This document shows positions 25,761-34,747 of a stretch of 64,000 nt of DNA, piece after piece. The translations under genes were made by a program, and so were the position numbers. The stretch lies in the NCBI GenBank assembly GCA_963700375.1, contig CAVOXF010000001.1:1-64000 (forward strand). Direction: 5' to 3'. The DNA comes from JAHEEL01 sp963700375. Its GTDB lineage: Bacteria; Actinomycetota; Acidimicrobiia; Spongiisociales; UBA5794. Position 1 is the stretch's first letter; each line of letters starts with the position of its first letter. The notes below the pieces were generated by a model that saw only the letters and a program-made list of their open reading frames with translations, was not told where the DNA came from and made no database searches.

Positions 25761-27338
25761 GTGATCGTCATACCATCGTCAGCCGTGAGAGCAGGAGCGC
25801 CCCAACAATCGAGCGGTCGGCCGGCCGGAGCCCACAGTCTGCGCTCCGTCTGGCTCACCTCATTCGGCCTTTGCCTGGCCGTCGGAATCCTGTGGACTCT
25901 CGCCACCCCACTGTTCGGAGTGCCCGACGAGCCGGCTCACATTGTCCGGGCAGCCTCTGTCGCGCGTGGTCAGATCATTGGGCTCGAACCGGCACCAGGA
26001 GAGTTCCCAGGGGCCTCGCCATACGTCCGCAGTGTCATTCGGCTGGTCGACGTCCCCATCTTGCTCGACCTCGACCCAAGCACGTCCTACGAGCCGCCCT
26101 GCTACGCCTTCGATGCATCCCTGGACGCCAGTTGCCTCTCCTACGGCAGTGACGATGGCGCCATCGGTCTCGTTCCAACGACGGCCGGCATCCATCCCCC
26201 GGCATGGTACGCGGTGGTCGGCCTGCCAAGCCTCGTGTCGGTTGAGGCGTCCGGCCTCTTCGGCATGCGGTTGGTCAATACGGCCCTCACAGCGGCGCTC
26301 ATCGCCTGCGCGGCAGCGGCGTTGTCGTGGTCCGGGTCACCGTTCGGAGGTGTGGGACTCCTCTTCGCCTTGACACCGATGCTGTTCTTCCTCGGCGGAG
26401 GGCTCAATAGCAGCGGGCCTGAGATTGCTGCGGCCGTCGCCCTTTGGGCCGGCCTCCTCGTCATCCTGCGGTCGGAATCGCCGCCGGCGGCCGTCATCAC
26501 GCTCGTCGGTGCTGGTGCAACGGTGCTCGTGACGGTGCGCCGTGCCGGTCCACTCTGGCTGTTCGCTATCGTCGCGATCGCGCTGGCGGCCGCTGGTTCG
26601 CGAGAACGATTGGCCCAACTTGCCAGACGGCGAATCTCGCAGTTCTGGATGGTCGTTGCAGCCGTCGCGGTTGTCGTGCAGATCGCCTGGTCGACCGCCG
26701 TCGGCACCGTTGCAGATGGAGGTTCCACGGCTGTCGGATCGAGCCTGGGAGATACGATCCGAGACAGCTTGGGAATCGCCTATCAGAAGCTCGTCATCGA
26801 TACCGTCGGGAACTTCGGGTGGCTCGACACCCCGGTGCCGGCACTTGTTGTGGTGATGTGGCTTGTTGGTGTCCTCGGGCTCGCGATCCTCGCCATCATC
26901 TCTCAGCCGAACCGGAGGATGGCATTGGCCGCCGGCCTCGCGGCGCTCGCAACACTCGGGTCCTTGATCATGTTCGAGATTCTCGAAGCCGGGAATCGGC
27001 CCGGGTTCTGGCAAGGTCGCTACTCGATGCCTCTCGCGGTCGGCATACCAATCCTCCTCGGAATGGCAGGACGCGCCACCGTCAGAACGGTCGATCCGAG
27101 AACGATTCGGTGGACGGGGGCCCTGATCTTCGCCGCCGCACAGATCATCGCGTATTGGGAGTACCTGAAGCGATACACCGTTGGACTCGACGGCGGCAAC
27201 CGCTTCTTGTGGGAACCCACATGGAGCCCGCCGCTTCCGCCGCTCGTTCTGCTGACCGCATACGTCGTCTGCGTGGCAGCGCTCACCTATTGGCTCGGTG
27301 TTCGTGCAGGCAGCGGGACATCGTCGCAGTCAACCTGA
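25761..27338 (+). CDS. DUF2142 family polytopic membrane protein
   Basis: I favour the GTG at 25761 (VIVIPSSAVRAGA). An ATG 33 codons upstream would add a poorly hydrophobic extension. The product is about 525 residues with roughly ten membrane helices. After the first helix comes the family signature GVPDEPAHIVRAASVARGQIIG, followed by an extracellular loop containing two cysteines (PPCYAF, DASCLSYG). DUF2142 proteins are found in O-antigen and exopolysaccharide clusters and resemble GT-C fold glycosyltransferases, using lipid-linked sugars outside the membrane. Its position beside the glycan locus fits this. The donor and acceptor are unknown. Confidence 0.8.
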   Translation: MIVIPSSAVRAGAPQQSSGRPAGAHSLRSVWLTSFGLCLAVGILWTLATPLFGVPDEPAHIVRAASVARGQIIGLEPAPGEFPGASPYVRSVIRLVDVPILLDLDPSTSYEPPCYAFDASLDASCLSYGSDDGAIGLVPTTAGIHPPAWYAVVGLPSLVSVEASGLFGMRLVNTALTAALIACAAAALSWSGSPFGGVGLLFALTPMLFFLGGGLNSSGPEIAAAVALWAGLLVILRSESPPAAVITLVGAGATVLVTVRRAGPLWLFAIVAIALAAAGSRERLAQLARRRISQFWMVVAAVAVVVQIAWSTAVGTVADGGSTAVGSSLGDTIRDSLGIAYQKLVIDTVGNFGWLDTPVPALVVVMWLVGVLGLAILAIISQPNRRMALAAGLAALATLGSLIMFEILEAGNRPGFWQGRYSMPLAVGIPILLGMAGRATVRTVDPRTIRWTGALIFAAAQIIAYWEYLKRYTVGLDGGNRFLWEPTWSPPLPPLVLLTAYVVCVAALTYWLGVRAGSGTSSQST

Positions 27339-27439
27339 CTCCAGCCGCCCAATGGACCCAGAGCGACGAAGCGTCACCGGGACTGAATCCGAGATGCCGG
27401 CAAGCGGTGTCGGAGCCATCACGGCACCGGCCGCAGGCC

Positions 27440-28324
27440 CTACCGCTCGACCCCGTGCACGACGTAGGCCGGCGCCCCCTCGAGGCGACCGGCGATTCCC
27501 GACCCGGCCCGGACGTAGATCGTGTTCCCGCGCTCATCCGGCCCGGAGAGCGGGATGAGCCGTCGGGCTACGGGGTCGTATGCCTGTGGTTTGAGACCGT
27601 GTGCGGTGAGGGCAGCGTGCACCTCGGCGTCGTCGTGGCCGTAGGCGGCACCGAACCCACCCAACTCGACGATCACCGCGCCGAGTTCGGGATTCTGGAG
27701 TGTCGCCTCAGACCCGGCGAGGACGTCGGCCTCGAAGCCGACAACGTCGAGCTTGATCACGAACGGCACGCGGCCGTCGACCGCAGCATCGAGCGTCATC
27801 ACCGGGAGCGACATCCGATCGGTTGACTTCTCTCCGGCGGCCACGACGTGGTTCGTCGTGTCGGCATCCACCGTGAACTCCAACGTGCCGGGCTCGGCGG
27901 CAAGGCCCGCAGCGAGTACGTGGATCCGGTCGCCGTAGCTGTTGGCCGCCACGTTGGCCGACAGAGCGTCGACGAGCCTCGGTATTGGCTCAATGGCGAC
28001 GACATCGGCGCCAACCGATGCTGCACAAATCGAATACGAGCCCACGTTCGCCCCGATGTCCACGAACAGATCTCCCGGCCGAAGGGCATGGAGGACAAAC
28101 GACATGTCTTCGTAGTCCATCAACCCGGTGTAGTAGTTCCCGGTTGCACCGTGCATGCCCCGGGAGACAATGAGCTTCGTATTGTTCACAAACGGGACCA
28201 CAACGGGAGCGTTCAGCAAACGACTCCCCACCTGCCATTGCGCGAATCGAATCAGACCTTTCGGCTTGTTCCCCTCGTTCAGCGGGTGCCTCCAGATCGA
28301 CCCGACCGTGTCTCTCAGACCCAT
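27440..28324 (-). CDS. FkbM family methyltransferase
   Basis: The product is about 294 residues, starting at the ATG at 28324 (MGLRDTVGSIWR) preceded by GGAGAGGAG. The SAM-binding motif I is FVDIGANVGSYSICAAS, followed by AIEPIPRLVDALSANVAAN and later VIKLDVVGFEADVLAGSEATLQNPELGAVIVEL, all typical of FkbM enzymes (D in KLDVVGFE usually appears as KIDVEGFE). These methylate hydroxyl groups of sugars or polyketides. In this locus a sugar O-methyltransferase is the likely role. It is on the opposite strand to the neighbouring glycosyltransferase genes. Confidence 0.85.
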   Translation of the reverse strand: MGLRDTVGSIWRHPLNEGNKPKGLIRFAQWQVGSRLLNAPVVVPFVNNTKLIVSRGMHGATGNYYTGLMDYEDMSFVLHALRPGDLFVDIGANVGSYSICAASVGADVVAIEPIPRLVDALSANVAANSYGDRIHVLAAGLAAEPGTLEFTVDADTTNHVVAAGEKSTDRMSLPVMTLDAAVDGRVPFVIKLDVVGFEADVLAGSEATLQNPELGAVIVELGGFGAAYGHDDAEVHAALTAHGLKPQAYDPVARRLIPLSGPDERGNTIYVRAGSGIAGRLEGAPAYVVHGVER

Positions 28325-28520
28325 AGATGCGGCTCCTCTCCAACGCCATGTTCGCCGCTGGCCGCCGCGGCCGCAATCGCACATCCCCCCCTATGAATGG
28401 CCGCGGGAGAGGAACGCAGCCGGGTGCGGTCCCGATTCAAGGCGAGGGCGGAATGCTCCGATAGCACTAGGAGCAGGAACACCGACGCAACCGAATGCAA
28501 TCGCCGTGGGAGGCCCCAGC

Positions 28521-29915
28521 ATGAAGATCCGTGGCTTCAGGGTCGCGGTGATGGTGCTTCACTTCACCGTCATCGTGGCTTCGGTGATTGCCGCGAGTTG
28601 GATCTGGATCGGCTCAGAGTGGTACGCCACCCTGATCTGGGCCCTCGGCCAACCGTTCCAGGCACTCGCGATCTACGCCGCCGTTGGTGTCGCCATACTC
28701 AGCATGTCCGGTCTGTACCGCTTCGACAAGCGCTGGTCGATCTCCGGGAAGCTCATTGACGTCACCCGAGGCGTCGCCGCTCTCGGCGTCGCCACCGTGC
28801 TTCTCCTGTTCTTCCTCAACCTCGACAACGTCAGCCGGGGCATGGTCGCAATCGCGCTCGCGCTGATCTGGGCCGGGGTTGCAGTGACGACCCTTGTGGT
28901 ACGCGGATTCTTGGTGTGGCGCCGTGACCGCGGACTTGGCGTCCGCCACGCCGTCGTCATCGGCACCGGCGCCGAAGCACGGCTGTTCGTCAACGATCTA
29001 ACGCGCGATCACCCGGAGCTCGGAATCCACATTGTCGGCTATCTGACCTCGAAATCGACGGACTGGGACCCTCGACCGATCCTCGGGACAACCGCCGACC
29101 TCCCGGACGTGCTGGCCCAGCATGTTGTCGACGAGGTGCTCGTCGCCCTCCCGATGTCCGACTGGGTCATCATCGACCACGTCACCAGGATCGCCAGGGA
29201 ACAGGGCAAGACCGTGCGCGTGCCGCTCCTCTCCGGTGACTACGCGGTTTCACGAGGCCAGGTCGAGCACCTCTCGGGTACACCGGTCCTCACGATCGAA
29301 TCGATTCGGTCGCACACCGCGGGCTTCGCCATGAAGAGAGCCTTCGACGTTGTCGGGTCAGCGGTCGCCCTTGTCCTGCTCGCCCCGCTGATGATCTTGG
29401 TCAGTCTGTTGATTTGGATCACCGACGGGCGCCCTGTCATCTACGCCGACCGACGCGCCGGAATCCACGGCCGCCCGATCACAATCCACAAATTCCGCAC
29501 CATGGTCACGAACGCGAACGAGCTGCGATCCACACTCGCAGAGAAGAACGACCGCGTAGGGCCGGACTTCAAGGTGGTGAACGACCCGCGCATCACCAGG
29601 GTTGGCGGTTTCCTGCGACGGACCAGCCTTGATGAACTCCCCCAGTTCTGGGACATCCTCATCGGCAATCTGTCCGCAGTCGGACCGCGGGCTCAGCGCC
29701 TCGACGAAGTGGCCGGATATGACTTCTGGCATCGCAGGCGCCTATCGGTGAAGCCCGGCTTGACCGGCCTGTGGCAGATCAAGGCACGCCAGGATCCATC
29801 ATTCGAGGTGCGTGCCAATCTCGACCTCGAATACATCGATACCTGGTCTCCTCTCCTCGACCTGCGCATCGCGGTTGCTACGATTCCTGCCCTGCTCAAG
29901 TCAACCGGGGACTAG
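28521..29915 (+). CDS. Polyprenyl glycosylphosphotransferase (initiating sugar transferase)
   Basis: The product is about 464 residues. The ATG at 28521 has GGGAGG nine bases upstream. Four N-terminal membrane helices are followed by a Rossmann-like region (VVIGTGAEARLFVNDL), another hydrophobic segment and the C-terminal bacterial sugar transferase domain: MKRAFDVVGSAVALVLLAPL, HKFRTM, RRTSLDELPQFWDILIGNLSAVGPRA and KPGLTGLWQI. It would transfer a sugar-1-phosphate (often glucose or galactose) to undecaprenyl phosphate, starting the repeat unit of the surface polysaccharide. Architecture matches the WbaP/CpsE type. The sugar cannot be told from sequence. Confidence 0.92.
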   Translation: MKIRGFRVAVMVLHFTVIVASVIAASWIWIGSEWYATLIWALGQPFQALAIYAAVGVAILSMSGLYRFDKRWSISGKLIDVTRGVAALGVATVLLLFFLNLDNVSRGMVAIALALIWAGVAVTTLVVRGFLVWRRDRGLGVRHAVVIGTGAEARLFVNDLTRDHPELGIHIVGYLTSKSTDWDPRPILGTTADLPDVLAQHVVDEVLVALPMSDWVIIDHVTRIAREQGKTVRVPLLSGDYAVSRGQVEHLSGTPVLTIESIRSHTAGFAMKRAFDVVGSAVALVLLAPLMILVSLLIWITDGRPVIYADRRAGIHGRPITIHKFRTMVTNANELRSTLAEKNDRVGPDFKVVNDPRITRVGGFLRRTSLDELPQFWDILIGNLSAVGPRAQRLDEVAGYDFWHRRRLSVKPGLTGLWQIKARQDPSFEVRANLDLEYIDTWSPLLDLRIAVATIPALLKSTGD

Positions 29916-29998
29916 GGCCATGCCATCCTGGTCATCGGATCGGGTCAACGACCCGACGTCCACGCGGTCCTGGACCAGGCGATGTGTGGGAACGCGGC

Positions 29999-31185
29999 AT
30001 GCATAGCGATCGTCCTGCCCCCGACCTCGCAATCTTCGCCGTCAACTACGCTCCTGAGCCTTCCGGCAACGCCCCGTATACGACCGGCCTTGCCGAGCAT
30101 CTCGCAGACCACGGTTGGTCGGTCGATGTCGTCACCGGCTACCCGCACTACCCCGCCTGGAAGCGAGGGCCCGCTCGTCGTCGCGAAATGCGCAACGGCG
30201 TGTCGATCGAGCGGCACCGACACTACGTGCCACGAGTTGCGAACGCCGCTCAGCGAGGACTCTTCGAGATCACATGGCTCGCAACCAGCCTTCCGTCGGC
30301 ACTCCGAAAGCGGGACGCCGACGTGGTGCTCGGTGTCGTCCCCAACTTGGGCGGCGCCGTGCTCGCCCACGTTGCTGCGGCAAGGAATCGCGTGCCATCC
30401 GTGCTCTGGTTCCAGGACCTCATGGGTCCGGCCGCCGTGCAGAGCGGTACAACGGGGGGCGGTCGCGTCGCCGGACTGGTCAGCCGGATCGAGTCGGCCC
30501 TCGCGAAACGTGCCGATCGGATCTTGATCGTCGCCGAAGGATTCCGACCGTACCTCACGGCGGCCGGGGTCGGTCCGGGCAGAATCACCCGGACCCGGAA
30601 CTGGAACCTCCTGCCGTTGCCGTCGCTCGATCGAGCGGCTGTGCGCACGGCGCTCGGGATCGAGCAGCGAGGCGATCGTCGCCGTCCACTCCGGCAACAT
30701 GGGTGCGAAGCAAGGGCTCAAGGTCGTAGTCGCCACCGCGGCCCAGGCGCCGAAGATCCTCTTCATCCTCCAGGGCAACGGCAGCGAGTCGCGGCACGCT
30801 GGAGGCCGAGGTGGACCGGCGTAGGCCTCGAGAACGTCCGCTTCATGCCGACGCTGCCCGGCGAGGAACTCTGCGAACCTCCTCGCGGCGGCCGACGTTC
30901 TGCTCGTGACACAACGCCCGACCGTGAACTGACATGTCGCTGCCGAGCAAGCTCTCCTCCTACATCGCTGCTGGCGTCCCCGTGGTTGCCTCCGTCGACG
31001 CTCGCAGCGAAACCGCCACAGAGTTGGCGTCCCGTGGGATCGGAGTCGTGGTCGAACCCGGCGACGCCGAGGCGCTCTCGGCCGGGCTGCATCGGGCTAT
31101 TGGCAAGCCGTCGGTACCCGAAGCGTTGATCGGCGCCGCCAGCTCCGTCGATCCGATCAGGCACGAAATCGAGGCTGCGTGCGAA
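29999..31185 (+). pseudogene. GT4 family glycosyltransferase, frameshifted
   Basis: The start is ATG at 29999. The protein begins DLAIFAVNYAPEPSGNAPYTTGLAEHLADHGWSVDVVTGYPHYPAWK, typical of the WcaI-like GT4 family. Near 30666 the frame breaks, and protein similarity continues through four more breaks (about 30795, 30822, 30878, 30927): EAIVAVHSGNMGAKQGLK, GLENVRFMPTLPGEELC, ELLAAADVLLVTQRPTV, then DMSLPSKLSSYIAAGVPVVAS. These are contiguous GT4 motifs in the correct order. Five one-base errors in about 260 bp point to a poor consensus; real inactivation is the alternative. The product would add a sugar to the lipid-linked repeat unit. Its last 80 or so codons are fused in frame to the next glycosyltransferase. 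Confidence 0.75.
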
Positions 31186-32433
31186 GGCCGACGCACACCG
31201 CCGATCGCCCACAACCCGGGGTTCGATACGTCCAAGCCGATCCTTGTCCTCGCCCCGCACCTCCTCCTCCCCGCCCGCAACGGTGCAGACATCCTGGTCG
31301 AGCAGTCCGCTCGGCACCTTTCGGCGCGAGTACCGTCGGTGACGGTCATCGGCGCGGCTGTCGATGTCGAGTACATCGGCGGGGAACGCACTGAGGTCCG
31401 CCCCACCGATCGGTCAATGCGGACGAAGTCGGCCGCTGTGCTCCGCACGATCGGCATGTGGAGCCACTACTACCGAGAGAAGTTCCTCACGCCCACGTTC
31501 CGAAATGCGACCGACGAGGCGCTTTCGAGTGGCCGGTACGGCGGGGTGATCTGCAGCTATCTCACGACGGTCGAGACCACGTCGAAGACTTCGCTCCCGA
31601 CCGCCGCGTGGACGCACAATGATGAGTTTCGCTGGTTTGCCGATCTGAGGGATTCGGCCGCCGATCCCGTCCGGAAGCGGGCCGCCGAGTCGTCATTGGC
31701 ATTTCTGCATCGGCAAGCACGCGAGCTTGCCACAGGCGTCCGACTCGCGCACGTGAGCCGGGAAGATCTGGACGGCTTCACCGCGGTGATCGGGGCACAC
31801 GACGGCGCGGTCATCCCGATCGGAGCTGATGTTGACGTGCCGATAGCGCCGCCGCGGGGTCCACACTCGGGACCGCCCGTACTCCTCTTCGTCGGATCGC
31901 TGAGCGTCGGGATGAACGCCGACGCGCTGCACCACTTCGAATCGAGATTCGCTCCCCGCCTGAGTTCGTCGTTTCCCGATCTTCGCGTCGTGGTAGCCGG
32001 CAGCTCACCGACGGGCGCCGTGAGGTCGCTCTGCCGGCGCAACGGGTGGGAGCTCCACCCGGATGTCTCGTCGGAGATGCTGGACACGTTGTACGACTAC
32101 GCGACGTTCGCTTTCCTGCCCTTCGCGTACGCCACGGGTTCGAAGCTGAAACTCCTCGCGGCGCTCGCTCATGGCGTGCCCGTGCTGGCGACGAAGGCAG
32201 TGGCTACGGGTGTCGATGTGTTCGCGGGCCCGTCAGTGAGGTCGGACGATCCCGAGCGATGGGTCGAGGCCGTCGCCGATGCCGTCGCATCGGGTATCAC
32301 ACTCGAGCGTCGGCAGGAGCTTCTCGGGATCGCCGAGGCGTCATCGTGGGAGGTCTCGACGCGTGACCTCCTGCGATTCTTGACCGAGCCGCGAGCCGCG
32401 ACGGTACGTTCGACAACAAGCACAGGTAGCTGA
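30934..32433 (+). CDS. Second GT4-type glycosyltransferase (fused to the end of the previous one)
   Basis: The first about 85 codons (SLPSKLSSYIAAGVPVVAS...) belong to the preceding GT4 enzyme. From about 31215 (KPILVLAPHLLLPARNGADILVEQSARHL) a second complete GT4 glycosyltransferase of about 405 residues begins. Later motifs are LLFVGSLSVGMNADALHHF, the acceptor/nucleotide region HPDVSSEMLDTLYDYATFAFLPFAYATGSKLKLLAALAHGVPVLATKAVATG, and a C-terminal alpha helix. No stop and no ATG/GTG start lies between the two modules in this frame. Either they are truly one bifunctional protein or an indel has removed the boundary. The ORF ends 18 bp from the convergent GT2 gene. Confidence 0.75.
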   Translation: MSLPSKLSSYIAAGVPVVASVDARSETATELASRGIGVVVEPGDAEALSAGLHRAIGKPSVPEALIGAASSVDPIRHEIEAACEGRRTPPIAHNPGFDTSKPILVLAPHLLLPARNGADILVEQSARHLSARVPSVTVIGAAVDVEYIGGERTEVRPTDRSMRTKSAAVLRTIGMWSHYYREKFLTPTFRNATDEALSSGRYGGVICSYLTTVETTSKTSLPTAAWTHNDEFRWFADLRDSAADPVRKRAAESSLAFLHRQARELATGVRLAHVSREDLDGFTAVIGAHDGAVIPIGADVDVPIAPPRGPHSGPPVLLFVGSLSVGMNADALHHFESRFAPRLSSSFPDLRVVVAGSSPTGAVRSLCRRNGWELHPDVSSEMLDTLYDYATFAFLPFAYATGSKLKLLAALAHGVPVLATKAVATGVDVFAGPSVRSDDPERWVEAVADAVASGITLERRQELLGIAEASSWEVSTRDLLRFLTEPRAATVRSTTSTGS

Positions 32434-32451
32434 CCGTCGACTGGTGCTCGC

Positions 32452-33480
32452 TCAGCGGCCGTGCCAGCGAATCCTGTTTCCCCGACGGGGCGACGGAACG
32501 GGACGATGTGACAGGTTGGAGCGCCAGTAGACCGACTCGGCGGCTGAGAGGGCAATCCGGCTGTCGTCTGCATCATCCGTTCCTCCACCATTGCGGGTGC
32601 CGATGCGGGCGATCAGGCCTCGGTTGGTGCTGTGGAGCATCCAGACGAACGAGTAGCACCACGGTACGACCCGGCCCTTCGAACGCTTCCGAACCAACTG
32701 GTACTTCGCTCTCTGGATCTGGAGTGTGCGGCGAACCCGCTCGGCCGGGTCGGGAGCCCAACTCCCGCCCCGCACGTGCATGGCATCGGCGCGTTGGTCG
32801 AGGACGATCCGCAGGCCGTGATCGTTGATTCGAGCACACAGATCGGCTTCTTCGGCATACAGGAAGAAGTCCTCGTCGAATCCCCCGACGTCCTCGAACA
32901 CCGATCGACGCATGACCATCACCGCACCGTCGACGTAGCCGACGTCCAGCAGCTTTCGCCTATCGCCGCGCCGACTGCGTTGCTCGGTCAGGCGGTCTTG
33001 TGCCTTTGCCACCCCGAGCAGACGAGTGATCGCCTCGGACATGCCGGGCACACTCCCGCTACTTCGCTGCCAGGAGCCGTCCGGGAACCACTGTTGCGGA
33101 CCGACCACACCGACATCGTGATGAGACGTCACTACCGATGCAAGCGCTCTGAGGGTGGCAGGCGCGAGAACGACGTCCGGGTTCACCAGCGCGACGATCG
33201 GCGCCGCCGTGGCGTGCACGCCGACATTCACACCAGCACCGAAACCGGCGTTTCTCGTCTGGGCGATCAGGTCGATCTCGGGGTATGTTCGGCGGAGGTA
33301 GTCGGCTGTTCCATCGCTAGAGGCGTTGTCGACGATCGTCAGGCGAACCTCCACACCCTCGGATGCCCGTACCGAGGCGATCAGGGCGTCGATGTGTCGG
33401 CGGCTGTTGTAGGTGACAGTGACGACGTCAATCTGCGGCTCGCTCGTCGATGGGTTCGGAGCCGGCGCGGTAGACATCAT
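32452..33480 (-). CDS. GT2 family glycosyltransferase (rhamnosyltransferase-like)
   Basis: This 342-residue GT-A fold enzyme contains VVTVTYNSRRHIDALIASV, TIVDNASSDGTADYLRR, RNAGFGAGVNVGVHATAAPIVALVNPDV (the nucleotide-sugar DxD-like site appears as NPD), GYVDGAVMVMRRSVFEDVGGFDEDFFLYAEEADLCARI. This is the pattern of WbbL-type rhamnosyl or related transferases in O-antigen and arabinogalactan-linker synthesis. It starts directly after the flippase stop codon, so it is the distal gene of a minus-strand run with the flippase, F420-beta-like and pyruvyl transferase genes. Confidence 0.88.
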   Translation of the reverse strand: MMSTAPAPNPSTSEPQIDVVTVTYNSRRHIDALIASVRASEGVEVRLTIVDNASSDGTADYLRRTYPEIDLIAQTRNAGFGAGVNVGVHATAAPIVALVNPDVVLAPATLRALASVVTSHHDVGVVGPQQWFPDGSWQRSSGSVPGMSEAITRLLGVAKAQDRLTEQRSRRGDRRKLLDVGYVDGAVMVMRRSVFEDVGGFDEDFFLYAEEADLCARINDHGLRIVLDQRADAMHVRGGSWAPDPAERVRRTLQIQRAKYQLVRKRSKGRVVPWCYSFVWMLHSTNRGLIARIGTRNGGGTDDADDSRIALSAAESVYWRSNLSHRPVPSPRRGNRIRWHGR

Positions 33481-34744
33481 TCAGCTCCCCAGGAGATCTT
33501 TGACGGAGCCGCGGACCAGGCCGGGTTGCCGAAAGTCCAACGGCTTGAGGCGAAGGAAGACAACGGCGAGGACCGCGGACACGACGTATCCAAGCGTGCT
33601 GGCAACCGCAGCCCCGATGGCGCCTGAGTCGGGAGCCAGGAGCCACATGGCACCCAGGCCGAAGGCGAGACCGACGAGAAGGCTGACAGAGGCGAGGCCG
33701 CCGTGACCGAGTGCCACAAGGTGGCTCGACGCGATCAACACGATCGACATGGCGACCGCACCCACGAGGAGAATCTGCAACGGCGGGACGGAACCGGCGA
33801 AGGGCTCGCCGAACACGAGCGGTACGGCGATGGGAGCCACCACGGCAATGCCCAGGGCGACCACCCCTACGGAGATCGCTCCGTAGGCGACGTAGCGGGC
33901 CTCCAACTCCTGAACCGTCGCTAGCGGCTCCCTCGCAATCTTCGAGAAGCTGCTTGCCGCAAACGCGCGCGACAGCGGAAGCGGGAGCTGCGAAACGGTG
34001 GCAGCCACCGAGTAGACACCGAGTTGGGCTGGTCCCATCAACGAGAGCAGGAACATCTGGTCGACGCCGAGCGACGCCACGGTGCCAATTTGGGCACCTG
34101 CCGATCTCACTCCCATCCCCATCAGCGTCGCCGGCGGGAAGAGCGCTCCGCTGAGTCGCGGGCGGACCAGAACCCATACGACCGCAGCCGCAATCAGCAT
34201 GCCGAAGACGCTTGTCGCCACCACCGTGCTCGGGTTCAGTCTTCTGATCGCGGCGAGAAGGGCGACGCTGACAAGGGTTGTGACCGCCGGAACCAGGCCG
34301 ACAAGGCTGATCGAGTCATATCGCTGTCGCGCGACGAGGACGCTCGCGAAGCAGTCTCGGATGATCGCTACCGGTGTCAGAGCGAGCCCAATCGTCACCC
34401 ACACCTTGGTGGCAGGCGATACGGCAGACAGCAGCGTTCCGTTCAAGAGCAGCGCAGTCGCCAGACCGAGTGGGAGTGTGACGAGGCTCAGCCGGATCGC
34501 CGAGCGAATGACCTCATTGTCGTCGGCCGCGATCGCGGCGTAGCGTCGGACGGCGAGCGGCAGCCCGAGGCCCAGAATGAACGGAGCGATGACAACCGCG
34601 GCCAGTGCCGCAGCAGCCTCGCCTTTTCCATCCGGCCCGAGCGTGCGCGCCACAATCGGCGCGTCTGATGAACAGCAGGGCGGCGCCCATCGCGTGCGAG
34701 ACAACGATGGAGAGCGGCGAGTTCGAACGCACCGTCTGAACCAT
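33481..34744 (-). CDS. Wzx-type polysaccharide flippase (one frameshift)
   Basis: The start is ATG at 34744 (MVQTVRSNSPLSIVVSHAMGAALLFIRR). Near 34665-34675 the frame changes and continues APIVARTLGPDGKGEAAAALAAVVIAPFILGLGL, the conserved N-terminal MOP/Wzx motif (VARxLGPxGxGE). Ten or more further membrane helices follow to the C-terminus. Total about 420 residues, normal for the family. The protein flips lipid-linked oligosaccharide repeat units across the cytoplasmic membrane. It begins 3 bp after the stop of the F420-beta-like gene. The break is probably a consensus error. Confidence 0.82.
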
Positions 34745-34747
34745 CCT

